NCBI GenBank assembly: GCA_036501845.1
Contig: DASXZO010000053.1
Coordinates: 1 to 38,322, forward strand
Direction of reading: 5' to 3'
Length of the DNA stretch: 38,322 bases
DNA from: JBBREP01 sp036501845
GTDB taxonomy: Bacteria; Actinomycetota; Acidimicrobiia; IMCC26256; PALSA-610
Shown here: piece by piece, positions 15,508 through 23,912 of the stretch
Numbering within the stretch: the first letter of the stretch is position 1
How the letters are laid out: each line of letters opens with the position of its first letter
Notes under the pieces: generated by a model
What the model was told of the DNA's origin: nothing
Database searches by the model: none
Seen by the model: only the letters and a program-made list of their open reading frames with translations
Position numbers and translations under genes: made by a program

Positions 15508-16086
15508 TTGGTGGGTCCGAGTCGTCGCGGCACCCTCGTTGTGATCTCCGGCACCGGGGGAGCGGGCAAGGGCAGTGTGGTCGACGCCGTGCGCGCACGG
15601 CATCCCGAGCTGTGGTGGTCGGTGTCGTGGGCCACGCGTCCGCCCCGTGACGGCGAGCGCGACGGCGAGCACTATTGGTTCAAGTCTCGCGACGAGTTCG
15701 AACGGTTGCGGGACGCCGGCGGCTTCCTCGAGTGGGCCGATGTGTACGGCGTGCTCAAGGGCACGCCCCGTCAAGCGCTTGTCGACGCGCTCGACGCCGG
15801 AAGCGACGCGCTGCTCGAGATGGACATTCAGGGCGTCGAGAGCGTGCTCGAGCACTTTCCCGATGCCGAGGTGGTGTTCCTCGTGGCGCCCAGCCCCGAC
15901 GTGCAGGAGGAGCGGCTGCGCAACCGCGGCACCGACGCCGACGCCGACATCGAGCGCAGGCTGGCCGCAGCCACGGCCGAGGAGGCCGAGGCCCGTGGCC
16001 GGGGACTCCGCATTGTGACCAACACGGCCGTGAGCGAAGTGGCCGACCTGGTGTCGTCTATCATCGACACCCGCCGTCGAAGCTGA
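15508..16086 (+). CDS. gmk: Guanylate kinase
   Basis: A 192-residue kinase converting GMP to GDP. P-loop SGTGGAGKGSV (residues 14-24, Lys21) in place of the common SGPSGVGKGT, so one Ser is Gly. The GMP-binding segment is WSVSWATRPPRDGERDGEHYWF, with the TR pair and the Tyr/Phe. ALLEMDIQGVESV corresponds to the LxIDxQGA motif, and the lid has RLRNRGTDADADIERR. No ATG is available. TTG 15508 or GTG 15511 are the plausible starts, 24 bases after mihF, with no strong SD. Confidence 0.92.
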   Translation: MVGPSRRGTLVVISGTGGAGKGSVVDAVRARHPELWWSVSWATRPPRDGERDGEHYWFKSRDEFERLRDAGGFLEWADVYGVLKGTPRQALVDALDAGSDALLEMDIQGVESVLEHFPDAEVVFLVAPSPDVQEERLRNRGTDADADIERRLAAATAEEAEARGRGLRIVTNTAVSEVADLVSSIIDTRRRS

Positions 16087-16128
16087 TTCGCAGCTGACGA
16101 GGTCTCTCTTTTTGGAGCGGAACACCGG

Positions 16129-16455
16129 ATGCCTGAACGCCGCGCGTCGCTGATGCAGCCCAAGCTCGAAGAGCTCCTCGACAAGGTGGACTCGAAGTTC
16201 ACGCTGGTGACCCTGTCGGCCATGCGGGCGCGCGAGATCAACGACTATTACAACCAGCTCGGCGAGGGTCTCGGCCGCATCGTGCCGCCGCAGGTCACTT
16301 CGGTGTCGCGCAAGCCGCTGTCGATCGCGCTGGAAGAGGTCGAGGCATCCAAGATCCAGTGGGAGCGCATCGACCCCGAGGCCGACGCCGACGCCGAAGC
16401 CGAAGCCGCCGATGGGGTTGGCGACGTAGTCAACGAGGACCCGGCGCCCGCCTGA
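16129..16455 (+). CDS. rpoZ: DNA-directed RNA polymerase omega subunit
   Basis: A 108-residue omega subunit that clamps the beta-prime C-terminus during RNA polymerase assembly. Core: PKLEELLDKVDSKFTLVTLSAMRAREINDYY, the conserved omega helix with the A-x-R-A-R-x-I-N-x-Y signature, then SRKPLSIALEEVEASKIQWE. The C-terminal 25 residues are an acidic Ala/Glu/Asp-rich tail. ATG start with TTGGAGCGG upstream. It lies in the usual place between gmk and coaBC. Confidence 0.94.
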   Translation: MPERRASLMQPKLEELLDKVDSKFTLVTLSAMRAREINDYYNQLGEGLGRIVPPQVTSVSRKPLSIALEEVEASKIQWERIDPEADADAEAEAADGVGDVVNEDPAPA

Positions 16456-16469
16456 ACACGGGAGGCTGT

Positions 16470-16550
16470 ATGCCCCTAGGGGCGCGAGCCGACGGCACGC
16501 AAACCTCCGCTGATGCCCACGCGTTCGATGCCGGCGGCGAGCGGGGGTGA
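16470..16550 (+). CDS. Possible 26-codon leader ORF coupled to coaBC (overlaps repeat copy C)
   Basis: ATG 16470 is preceded by GGGAGG (16460-16465, 4 nt spacing). The frame ends at TGA 16548-16550, which overlaps the coaBC start codon as GTGA, the coupling arrangement used elsewhere in this window. The peptide begins MPLGARADG and ends DAGGERG; I recognise no family. It is formed largely from repeat copy C and the 44-nt insert within it. It could be translated, or only be chance. Confidence 0.3.
   Translation: MPLGARADGTQTSADAHAFDAGGERG
16472..16549 (+). repeat. Dispersed repeat, copy C (interrupted), upstream of and overlapping coaBC start
   Basis: Left part GCCCCTAGGGGCGCGAGCCG (16472-16491) matches copy A at 19 of 20 bases. 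Right part GGCGAGCGGGGGTG (16536-16549) matches 14 of 14. Between them, 44 bp replace the 2-base CA (plus junction) found in copies A and B. GCCCCTAGGGGC here is a perfect 12-bp palindrome. The codon phase differs from copies A and B. The last bases provide the GTG start of coaBC. Confidence 0.6.
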
Positions 16551-17761
16551 GGCGCGTAGTGCTCGGCGTGTCAGGCGGTGTTGCCGCCTATAAGGCGGTG
16601 GAGCTCTGCCGGCGCCTGATCGACGCCGACTGCTTCGTGTCGCCGGTGCTCACGCCCGACGCGTTGCGTTTCGTGGGCAAGACCACCTTCGATGCGCTGG
16701 GTTCGGAACCGGCGCGTGTCGAGCTGTTCGGGAGCCCTGAGCCGAGCCCGCACACCTATCTCGGTCAGCGTGCCGACGCCATCGTCGTGGCGCCGGCCAC
16801 CGCGAACCTTCTTGCGAAGTACCGCGCCGGCATCGCCGACGACCTGCTCACCGCCACGCTCCTCGCCACCCGCGCCCCTGTGATCGTGTGCCCGGCGATG
16901 CACACCGAGATGTGGGAGCAGCCGTCGGTGCAGGAGAACCTCGCGGTGCTGCGGGCCCGCGGCGTGCACGTCGTGGATCCCGAGGCCGGCGATCTGGCGA
17001 GCGGCGACGTCGGCATGGGCCGCCTCGCCGAGATCCCCGTGATCGTCGACGCGGTGCTCGCGGTGCTCGGCGACAAGCCGATGGACACCACACGCGTTGG
17101 GCTCTTGGCGGGCCGGCGTGTGCTCGTGACCGCGGGCGGCACGCGCGAGCCGATCGACGCGGTGCGCGTGATCACAAACCGTTCGTCGGGCAAACAGGGC
17201 TACGCGATCGCGGCAGTTGCCGCGGCGCGCGGTGCCCACGTCACTCTCGTGACCACGGTCGAGCGTCCGGTGCCGCCCGGAATCACCGATGTCGTGCGCG
17301 TCGAGACCGCGGCCGAGATGCAGGCCGCGGTGATGCCGCGCGCGCCCGGCGCCGACGTGATCGTGATGGCCGCGGCGGTCGCCGACTTCCGTCCCGCCGC
17401 GCCGCACGCCAACAAGACCAAGAAGCAGGCCACCCCGGGTTGGAGCCCTCAGCCGATCGAGCTCGAGGCCACCCACGACTTCCTCGTCGACCTCGGGGCG
17501 GCCAAGCCCGCCGGGCAGGTGCTCGTGGGCTTCGCGGCCGAGACCGAGGACCTCGTGGCCAACGCCGCCGACAAGCTCACGCGCAAGCGGCTCGACCTGA
17601 TCGTCGCCAACGACGTGTCGTGCGCCGACGCCGGTTTCGAGGTCGACACGAACCGGGTGGTGATCCTCAGCGCCGACGGCGAGCACCGCGACGTGCCGCT
17701 CCAGACCAAGGACGCCGTCGCCGCCGTGCTGCTCGACCTCGTCGAGGCGAGGCTCGGCTAG
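16547..17761 (+). CDS. coaBC: Bifunctional phosphopantothenoylcysteine decarboxylase / phosphopantothenate-cysteine ligase
   Basis: A 404-residue coenzyme A biosynthesis enzyme. CoaC flavoprotein half: LGVSGGVAAYKAVELCRRL, the active-site His in PSPHTYLGQRAD, VVAPATANLLAKYRAGIADD for FMN, and PAMHTEMW (usual PAMNxxMW with Asn replaced by His). CoaB half from about residue 185: VTAGGTREPIDAVRVITNRS for nucleotide binding, MAAAVADFRP, the lysine cluster NKTKKQ and NDVSCADAGFEVDTN. GTG 16547 overlaps the repeat; GTG 16559 is an alternative. Follows rpoZ as usual in actinobacteria. Confidence 0.94.
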   Translation: MRRVVLGVSGGVAAYKAVELCRRLIDADCFVSPVLTPDALRFVGKTTFDALGSEPARVELFGSPEPSPHTYLGQRADAIVVAPATANLLAKYRAGIADDLLTATLLATRAPVIVCPAMHTEMWEQPSVQENLAVLRARGVHVVDPEAGDLASGDVGMGRLAEIPVIVDAVLAVLGDKPMDTTRVGLLAGRRVLVTAGGTREPIDAVRVITNRSSGKQGYAIAAVAAARGAHVTLVTTVERPVPPGITDVVRVETAAEMQAAVMPRAPGADVIVMAAAVADFRPAAPHANKTKKQATPGWSPQPIELEATHDFLVDLGAAKPAGQVLVGFAAETEDLVANAADKLTRKRLDLIVANDVSCADAGFEVDTNRVVILSADGEHRDVPLQTKDAVAAVLLDLVEARLG

Positions 17762-17797
17762 GACAACGCCCAATGGCGGCCCCGCGGCTGCCGTCGG

Positions 17798-17803
17798 TAT
17801 TCT
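17798..17803 (+). promoter_or_regulatory. Candidate -10 upstream of metK
   Basis: TATTCT lies in the 98-bp coaBC-metK gap and would give a leader of about 50 nt. No -35 and no SAM-riboswitch fold is recognised. GGGAG at 17851-17855 is the probable metK ribosome binding site. Confidence 0.3.
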
Positions 17804-17859
17804 GCTCCTTCCTGCGGCGGGGCGTCCCGACGCGTGATTGCACAGCACCTGGGAGCACG

Positions 17860-19062
17860 GTGAGCACACATCTCTTCACGTCGGAGTCGGTCACCGAGGG
17901 TCACCCCGACAAGATGGCCGACCAGATCAGCGACTCGGTGCTCGACGCCGTGCTCGACAACGACCCGGTGGGCCGGGTGGCGTGCGAGACGCTGGTGACC
18001 ACCGGTCTGTGCGTGGTGGCCGGGGAGATCTCCACGGTGGCGCGCCCCGACATCGCCCGCATCGCACGCGACACGATCTGCGCCATCGGCTACACCGACG
18101 CGGCCTACGGCATCGACGGCCGTACGTGCGGTGTGATCGTGAGCCTCGACGAGCAGTCGTCCGACATCGCCATGGGCGTGGACAAGGCCGCCGAGCAGAA
18201 GGCCGGCACCGGCGACCCCTACGACGAGGTCGGCGCGGGCGACCAGGGAATGATGTTCGGCTACGCGTGCGCGGAGACCGACGACCTCATGCCCATGCCG
18301 ATCTGGCTCGCGCACAAGATGGCGGCCAAGCTCGCCGAGGTGCGCAAGGCCGGCACCATCGACTTCCTGCGGCCCGACGCCAAGACCCAGGTGACGATCG
18401 AGTACGAGAACGGTGTGCCGAAGCGCCTCGACACGGTGCTCATCAGTACCCAGCACCACCCGACCGCGAGCATCGAGGGCGACATCCGTCCGGCGCTGAT
18501 CGAGCACGTGATCCGGCCGTGCCTGCCGCAGCAGTTCGCCGACGACGACTTCATGATCTACGTGAACCCCACCGGCGCGTTCGTGCTCGGCGGCCCGCAC
18601 GCCGACTGCGGTCTCACCGGCCGCAAGATCATCGTCGACACCTACGGCGGCATGGCCCGCCACGGTGGCGGCGCGTTCAGTGGCAAGGACCCCACCAAGG
18701 TCGACCGTTCGGCTGCGTACGCGGTGCGCCAGATCGCCAAGGCTGTAGTGGCCGCCGGTATCGCGCAGCGCTGCGAGGCGCAGGTGGCCTACGCCATCGG
18801 CGTGGCCCGGCCGATGTCGATCTTCGTCGACACGTTCGGCACGAGCGAGATCGCGCCCGAGAAGGTGGAGACGCTCGTGCGCGAGCTCTTCGACATGCGG
18901 CCCGCGGCGATCATCGAGCGTCTCGACCTGCGGCGCCCGATCTTCCAGCGCACCGCCGCGTACGGCCACTTCGGGCGCACCGACGACAAGGGCGGCTTCA
19001 CGTGGGAGAACGTGGAGCCCTACGCGTCGGACCTCCGCAAGGCTGCCGAGGCGCTCGCCTGA
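17860..19062 (+). CDS. metK: S-adenosylmethionine synthetase
   Basis: A 400-residue enzyme making SAM from ATP and methionine. N-terminus: LFTSESVTEGHPDKMADQIS, with GHPDK contacting ATP. GAGDQGMMFGYACAET is the signature hexapeptide loop. GGPHADCGLTGRKIIVDTYG and GGGAFSGKDPTKVDRSAAY form the P-loop-like triphosphate site. The C-terminal region ends FGRTDDKGGFTWE. GTG 17860 gives the full-length family protein; the frame further upstream is a shadow of coaBC. Supplies SAM for the methyltransferases in this window (rsmB, the SpoU enzyme, the class I enzyme). Confidence 0.96.
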   Translation: MSTHLFTSESVTEGHPDKMADQISDSVLDAVLDNDPVGRVACETLVTTGLCVVAGEISTVARPDIARIARDTICAIGYTDAAYGIDGRTCGVIVSLDEQSSDIAMGVDKAAEQKAGTGDPYDEVGAGDQGMMFGYACAETDDLMPMPIWLAHKMAAKLAEVRKAGTIDFLRPDAKTQVTIEYENGVPKRLDTVLISTQHHPTASIEGDIRPALIEHVIRPCLPQQFADDDFMIYVNPTGAFVLGGPHADCGLTGRKIIVDTYGGMARHGGGAFSGKDPTKVDRSAAYAVRQIAKAVVAAGIAQRCEAQVAYAIGVARPMSIFVDTFGTSEIAPEKVETLVRELFDMRPAAIIERLDLRRPIFQRTAAYGHFGRTDDKGGFTWENVEPYASDLRKAAEALA

Positions 19063-20921
19063 CACTCCCAGGCCCGACGCTCGCTGGTCTGGGCCGGCGA
19101 ATCTGCCGAGTCCTTCCCGACATCACTGCCGTCGAGCGACCGTTCGACTATCTCGTTCCCGACCCGCTCGCAGCCTCGGTGGCGGTGGGCGCGATCGTGC
19201 GCGTGCGACTGCACGGCCGGCGGGTGCGCGGGTGGGTGGTGGGAGATCACGTGGCCAGCGAGGTCGACGAGGCTCGCTTGCAGCCATTGGTGGCGGTGTC
19301 GTCGGCCGGCCCGCCGCCCGAGGTGGTCGCGCTCTGCCGATCGGTGGCGTACCGCTGCGCGGGCCCACTCGCCGCGGTGCTGCGCAGCGCCTCACCGCCG
19401 AACAACGTCGCGCCCGGTTCGATCACGCCCCGTGCCGGCGCCGAGGCCGGCCCGCTCGATCTCGATTCGCCTGCGTCCGACACCGACCGCGCCGCCGACG
19501 CGCTCGTCCAAAGCCTGGGCAAGGGCGAGGTGATCGTGGTGCGCTGGCCGCCGTTGTTCGATCGGCGCCGCCTCGTCGCCTCGCTGCTCGCGGCGCGCGG
19601 GTCGACGATCGTGCTCACGGCCGACGGCACACGCGCCGCGGCGTTCCATCGTTGGCTGTCAGCGCGTGGCACGCGCACGGTGTTGTTGCACTCCGACGTC
19701 TCGGCCGCGGCGCGCACCGACGCCTGGCGCGTGGCCGCGGGCGGCGGGTGCGTGGTGGTGGGCGGGCGCAGCGCGGCGTTCGCGCCCGTGCCCGACCTCG
19801 AATGTGCCGTGCTGCTCGACGAGGGCGACGAGGCGTTGCAAGAGGAGCGCTCGCCCACATGGCACGCGCGTGACGTGCTGTTCGAGCGCTCGCCAGCCAC
19901 GTATGTGGTGACGCCCGCACCTACTGCGGTGGCGGTGCGCGCCGCGGTCACGGTGGCCGCGCCACTCGACACCGTCGAGAGCAGCGGGTGGCCGCGCGTC
20001 GAGGTGGTCGACCAGCGCGACGAGCCGCCGGGGGTCGGGCTCCTGAGCGACCCGCTCGTGGCCGCGGTGCAATCGACGTTCGCAGGCTCGCGACTCTCGG
20101 TGCTGGTGCTCAACCGCCGGGGCGGAGTGCGGTTACTCCGCTGTGCGACGTGTCATCAACTGACGCGGTGGGACGCGCACGGCCGCGTGCTGCTCGCCGA
20201 CGAGCCTGGTGTTTCAGCCTCTGTGCCGCCTGGTGCGCGCCCTAGGTTTTGCGTGCATTGCGGTGGAACGCGGCTCGTCGAACGGCGTGGCGGGGTGCAG
20301 CGTTTGGCCGCCACGCTCTCGGCTCGCGTCCCGAAGGCCGACGTCGCGGTGGTCGACGCCGCAGTGGGACATGTGCCGGACGTGCCCGTGGTGGTGGGCA
20401 CCGAAGCGGTGCTGCATCGCGACGAGGTGCGGCGCCGGCGTCCTGGTCTGGTGGCATTCGTCGATTTCGACGCCGAGCTCGGCGCGCCGCGCTACCGCGC
20501 CGCGGAACAGGCGCTGTGGCTGGTGGTGCGCGCGGCGCGCGTGCTCGCCGCGGGCGACCGTTCCGAAAGCCGCGTGCTCATCCAGACCCACGACCCCGAT
20601 CACGTGGTGGTGCAAGCCGCACGGCGTGGCGCGCCGCAACTCGTGGCCGCCGACGAGCTCGATCGCCGGGCCGCGTTCGGCCTGCCGCCGTTCGGCGCGC
20701 TCGCCGAGGTGCGTGGAGCGAGCGAGGCGCTCGCCGCCGCGGCCGACGCGCTCGCCGCCATCGAGAAGCCGGGCACCGGAATCACGGTCGACGTGACCGA
20801 CAAGCGTGTGATGGTGCGGGCCCAGGAGCCGGAGGTGCTCGCGCGGGCGCTCGAGCGTGCCGTCGACGCGGGGCGCGCGCACGGCGGGGTGCGGGTGGCC
20901 ACCGACCCGCCTCGGATCTGA
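19002..20921 (+). CDS. priA: PriA-like primosomal protein N', degenerate (no Walker A)
   Basis: Recognised by the N-terminal DNA-binding domain RVLPDITAVERPFDYLVPD and VRLHGRRVRGWVV, the zinc cysteines LRCATC and RFCVHC, and the C-terminal end. Where helicases have GxTGSGKT this protein has VRWPPLFDRRR, and DEEH is replaced by LLDEGDEAL, so ATPase activity is probably lost, as in other actinobacterial PriA proteins. Only four zinc-site cysteines remain instead of eight. Start is unclear: between the metK stop and the conserved N-terminus there is no ATG, GTG or TTG in frame. GTG 19002 (inside metK, with AAGGGCGG about 6 nt upstream) gives 639 residues. CTG 19059 or 19089 are alternatives. Confidence 0.82.
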   Translation: MGERGALRVGPPQGCRGARLTLPGPTLAGLGRRICRVLPDITAVERPFDYLVPDPLAASVAVGAIVRVRLHGRRVRGWVVGDHVASEVDEARLQPLVAVSSAGPPPEVVALCRSVAYRCAGPLAAVLRSASPPNNVAPGSITPRAGAEAGPLDLDSPASDTDRAADALVQSLGKGEVIVVRWPPLFDRRRLVASLLAARGSTIVLTADGTRAAAFHRWLSARGTRTVLLHSDVSAAARTDAWRVAAGGGCVVVGGRSAAFAPVPDLECAVLLDEGDEALQEERSPTWHARDVLFERSPATYVVTPAPTAVAVRAAVTVAAPLDTVESSGWPRVEVVDQRDEPPGVGLLSDPLVAAVQSTFAGSRLSVLVLNRRGGVRLLRCATCHQLTRWDAHGRVLLADEPGVSASVPPGARPRFCVHCGGTRLVERRGGVQRLAATLSARVPKADVAVVDAAVGHVPDVPVVVGTEAVLHRDEVRRRRPGLVAFVDFDAELGAPRYRAAEQALWLVVRAARVLAAGDRSESRVLIQTHDPDHVVVQAARRGAPQLVAADELDRRAAFGLPPFGALAEVRGASEALAAAADALAAIEKPGTGITVDVTDKRVMVRAQEPEVLARALERAVDAGRAHGGVRVATDPPRI

Positions 20922-20938
20922 CGACTTTCGCCTGCCAC

Positions 20939-20944
20939 TACGAT
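20939..20944 (+). promoter_or_regulatory. -10 of a leaderless def transcript
   Basis: TACGAT is separated by 6 nt from the GTG of def at 20951, the spacing at which transcription starts on the start codon itself. TCTGAC (20917-20922), 16 bp upstream, could be the -35. No Shine-Dalgarno is present, which supports a leaderless mRNA. Confidence 0.5.
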
Positions 20945-20950
20945 TGCCGG

Positions 20951-21469
20951 GTGGCGTCGTATCCCATCCGTCTCTTCGGCGATCCCGCACTGAAGAACCC
21001 GGCCGCCGACGTGGTCGACATCGACGGTCGCTTCGTCGCGCTGGTCGATGCCATGTTCGACACGATGTACGACGCGCGCGGTGTCGGCCTCGCCGCCCCC
21101 CAGGTGGGCGTGGGCCAGCGCTTCTTCGTGTACGACGTGGCCGACGAGGACGGTCCGCACGTGCTCGTGAACCCGCAGGTGGTCGAGACCGACGGCGAGT
21201 GGAACTACGAGGAGGGCTGCCTGTCGATGCCGGGCCTCGCGGTCGAGATCGTGCGGCCGAAGCTCGTCACCGTGCAGGCCACCGATCTCGACGGCAACGA
21301 GGTGGTCGTGCAGGGCGACGAGTTGCTCGGACGATGCCTCCTGCACGAGATCGACCACCTCGACGGCGTGCTCATGTTCGACCGCATGGAGCGCGACGTG
21401 CGCAAAGCTGCGCTGAAGGAGTGGCGCGAGCGGGGCGCGCAGGGCAGCGCCGCGGGTCACGCGCTCTAG
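20951..21469 (+). CDS. def: Peptide deformylase
   Basis: A 172-residue Fe/Zn hydrolase removing the formyl group from nascent proteins. All three motifs are present: GVGLAAPQVG (motif 1), EGCLSMPG (motif 2, Cys metal ligand) and HEIDHL (motif 3, two His ligands and the catalytic Glu). N-terminus YPIRLFGDPALKNPAADV is typical. GTG start at 20951 follows a -10 box without a Shine-Dalgarno. It is paired with fmt, 27 bases downstream: fmt adds the formyl group and def removes it. Confidence 0.96.
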   Translation: MASYPIRLFGDPALKNPAADVVDIDGRFVALVDAMFDTMYDARGVGLAAPQVGVGQRFFVYDVADEDGPHVLVNPQVVETDGEWNYEEGCLSMPGLAVEIVRPKLVTVQATDLDGNEVVVQGDELLGRCLLHEIDHLDGVLMFDRMERDVRKAALKEWRERGAQGSAAGHAL

Positions 21470-21496
21470 CGCCGCGGTTCGTCGCCGAACATCAGC

Positions 21497-22411
21497 ATGC
21501 GTCTCGTCTACTTCGGATCACCCGCGGCCGCGGTACCGCCGTTGCGGGCGCTGCATGGCGCGGGCCACGACATCGCGCTCGTGGTGACCCAGCCCGACCG
21601 CCGGCGCGGCCGCACGAGCGCGCTCGAGCCCACCGAGGTGAAGCGGTGCGCGCTCGAACTCGGACTTGAGGTGCGTACGCCGCAGCGGTCGCGTGAAGTG
21701 GTGGACGAGGTCGTGGCGCTCGAGGCCGCGCTCGGGGTGGTGGTTGCGTTCGGGCAATTGCTCCCGGCCTCGTTGCTGCACGCCACCGCGCACGGCTTCG
21801 TGAACGTGCACTTTTCGCTGCTGCCGCGCTGGCGCGGTGCGGCGCCGGTGGAACGGGCCATCCTGGCCGGCGACCATGAGACCGGTGTGGCCGTGATGGC
21901 GGTGGAGGAGACGCTCGACACCGGCGGCATCTTCGCCGAGGTGCGCACGCCGATCGGCGACGCCGAGACGGCGGGCGAGCTCCGTGATCGCCTGGTGGCG
22001 CTCGGCACCGAACTGCTCGTGCGCGAGATCGATCGCGTGCCAGGCGCAACGCCTGCGCCCCAGGTGGGCGAAGAGACGTACGCGGCCAAGCTCGAGGTGT
22101 CGGAGTTCGAACTCGATCCCGTGCACGCACCGGCGGTCGAGCTGGCGCGCCTGGTGCGCGCCGGCAACCCGGCGCCGGGTGCATGGTGCGCGGTCGGTGG
22201 CCGTCGGCTCAAGGTGTTGCGCGCCCGGCCTGTCGCCGGAGCCGACGTCGGCCTCGACGAGCGCGTGCCGGGAACGATTTCCGATACTGGTGTGCTCAGT
22301 TGTCGCGAGGGCGGGCTGATGCTCGACGAGGTGCAACCCGAGGGGAAGCGGTCGATGGCGGGAGTGGCGTGGATGGCTGGTCAGCGCGGCGAAGTGACCG
22401 TCGATGGCTGA
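21497..22411 (+). CDS. fmt: Methionyl-tRNA formyltransferase
   Basis: A 304-residue enzyme formylating initiator Met-tRNA from 10-formyl-THF. N-terminal Rossmann-like domain: MRLVYFGSPAAAVPPLRAL, then VVAFGQLLP and the catalytic Asn/His of NVHFSLLPRWRGAAP (NVH near residues 103-105; usual text NxHPSLLP, so Pro is Phe here). Asp126 lies in AGDHETGV. The C-terminal OB-like tRNA-binding domain begins near residue 205. ATG 21497 has no clear SD. It overlaps rsmB by 8 bases. Confidence 0.95.
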   Translation: MRLVYFGSPAAAVPPLRALHGAGHDIALVVTQPDRRRGRTSALEPTEVKRCALELGLEVRTPQRSREVVDEVVALEAALGVVVAFGQLLPASLLHATAHGFVNVHFSLLPRWRGAAPVERAILAGDHETGVAVMAVEETLDTGGIFAEVRTPIGDAETAGELRDRLVALGTELLVREIDRVPGATPAPQVGEETYAAKLEVSEFELDPVHAPAVELARLVRAGNPAPGAWCAVGGRRLKVLRARPVAGADVGLDERVPGTISDTGVLSCREGGLMLDEVQPEGKRSMAGVAWMAGQRGEVTVDG

Positions 22412-23813
22412 ACCACGGCGCGACCGCGCGCCCCGCAAGGATTCCGACCGTCGCCGCGACAGCGGGCCGCGCAAGACCTCGGGTCGTGGGGACGCGGGTG
22501 TGCGCCGACCGCCGCGCCGCCGAGAGTCGTCGCGTGGCGTGGCGATCGCCGCGCTGTTGCGCGCCGAGCAGGGTGGGTTCGCGAATCTCGACGTGCCCGC
22601 GCGCTTGGGCCGCACGCAGCTCTCCGATCGCGATCGGGCGTGGGTGACCGGCGCGGTCTACGGCACGTTGCGCCGCCAGCGCTATCTCGACGACCTGATC
22701 GCGCCGCACTCGAAGCGCGCACTCGGCGAACTCGAACCGGCGGTGCGCGCCGCGTTGCGTCTCGGCGCGTACCAACTGGTGGAAGGCGTCGCCGCGCACG
22801 CGGCCGTGGGCGAGACGGTCGGTGCCGCGCCCGAACGGGCTCGCACCTACGTGAACGGCGTGCTGCGCTCGCTCGACCGTCATGGTCGCCCGTGGCCCGA
22901 GCCGAGCGGACTCGGCCAGCGGTTGTCGTATCCCGACTGGATCGTCGACGAACTGGTCGATGGTTTCGGCGAGTCCGACGGCCGTGCTGCGCTCGAAGCG
23001 ATGAACGAACCGGGCGCGGTCACGTTGCGCGTCAACCCGTTGCGCGCCGATCGCGCGGCCGTGTTGCGCGAGCTCGAACTGCGCGGTGCATCCACCACGT
23101 CGGGCACGCTCATACCCGACGCAATCGTGGTGGTGGGCACGGGTGATCTCGAACGGCTGCGCAGCGTGCGCGAAGGGCGGGTCACGCCGCAGGACCAAGC
23201 GAGCCAGGCGGTGGCGATCGCGCTCGACCCGCAGCCGGGGGAGCGCGTCCTCGACGTGGCCTCGGCGCCGGGTGGCAAGACCAGCGCGATCGCGGAGCGC
23301 ATGGGCGACGACGGCGTCGTGGTCGCGGCCGACCTGCACGCCAGCCGCCTGCGGCTCGTGCGTGAAGCGAGTGGCCGGCTACAGCTCATGTCGATCCATG
23401 CGCTCGTCGCCGCGGGCACCGCGCTGCCGTGTGCCGATGCCACCTTCGACCGCGTGCTGCTCGACGCGCCGTGCAGCGGTCTCGGCGTGTTGCGGCGGCG
23501 CCCCGAGGCGCGTTGGCGCATCGAACCACGACAGGTGACGCAACTCGCCGCGTTACAAATCTCGTTGCTCGCGCACGCGGCCACGAAGGTTCGCCCAGGC
23601 GGGCGCCTCGTCTACTCGGTGTGCACGCTGACGCGCGCCGAGACGCTCGAGGTCGACGAATGGGCCACACAGGAACTCGCCGACTTCACGGCGGTCGAAG
23701 TGTTCGCCGCACCGTGGCGCCCGCACGGCCGAGGCGCGTTGCTGCTGCCCCACGACGCCGGCACCGACGGCATGTTCGTGCTGGTGCTGCAGCGCCGCGC
23801 CGACATTGTGTGA
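22404..23813 (+). CDS. rsmB: 16S rRNA m5C967 methyltransferase (RsmB/Sun family)
   Basis: A 469-residue protein. The first 45 residues are a very basic tail. A NusB-like RNA-binding domain follows (about 46-175: RGVAIAALLRAEQGGF, DRDRAWVTGAVYGTLR, YVNGVLRSL). The C-terminal half is a SAM-dependent RNA cytosine-C5 methyltransferase: DVASAPGGKTSAIAERM (motif I), DAPCSGLGVLRRRPE with Cys357, and the catalytic Cys407 in YSVCTLTRAE. The two-cysteine arrangement is diagnostic. ATG 22404 lies inside the end of fmt. Possibly the last gene of the def-fmt-rsmB unit, since a new promoter follows. Confidence 0.93.
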   Translation: MAEPRRDRAPRKDSDRRRDSGPRKTSGRGDAGVRRPPRRRESSRGVAIAALLRAEQGGFANLDVPARLGRTQLSDRDRAWVTGAVYGTLRRQRYLDDLIAPHSKRALGELEPAVRAALRLGAYQLVEGVAAHAAVGETVGAAPERARTYVNGVLRSLDRHGRPWPEPSGLGQRLSYPDWIVDELVDGFGESDGRAALEAMNEPGAVTLRVNPLRADRAAVLRELELRGASTTSGTLIPDAIVVVGTGDLERLRSVREGRVTPQDQASQAVAIALDPQPGERVLDVASAPGGKTSAIAERMGDDGVVVAADLHASRLRLVREASGRLQLMSIHALVAAGTALPCADATFDRVLLDAPCSGLGVLRRRPEARWRIEPRQVTQLAALQISLLAHAATKVRPGGRLVYSVCTLTRAETLEVDEWATQELADFTAVEVFAAPWRPHGRGALLLPHDAGTDGMFVLVLQRRADIV

Positions 23814-23863
23814 ACCGAGTGCCGATGACCGCGCCATTGGTCAGCGCGGTGTGCACGCGCTCC

Positions 23864-23869
23864 TACCAT
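23864..23869 (+). promoter_or_regulatory. Candidate -10 of the FG-GAP gene
   Basis: TACCAT fits TANNNT and predicts a start near 23876. It overlaps an in-frame ATG at 23868, which argues that the true start of the FG-GAP gene is the downstream ATG at 23913. Confidence 0.35.
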
Positions 23870-23912
23870 GCACGTTTGCAGTTCGCGGTGGGATTCGTCG
23901 GGGACGGTGCTC

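Noticed and set aside
14650..16125. A 491-codon open frame on the minus strand across mihF and gmk
   Set aside because: It is antisense to clear genes and reads as low-complexity His/Arg/Val; only its last 77 codons (14650-14883) show family similarity, reported as the DinB remnant.
17762..17859. Looked for a SAM riboswitch before metK
   Set aside because: The gap is too short and no conserved SAM-aptamer element is seen.
21430..21455. GCGCGAGCGGGGCGCGC in the def C-terminus as a fourth copy of the dispersed repeat
   Set aside because: Only a short GC-rich stretch is shared; the palindrome and the GGGGGTG end are missing.
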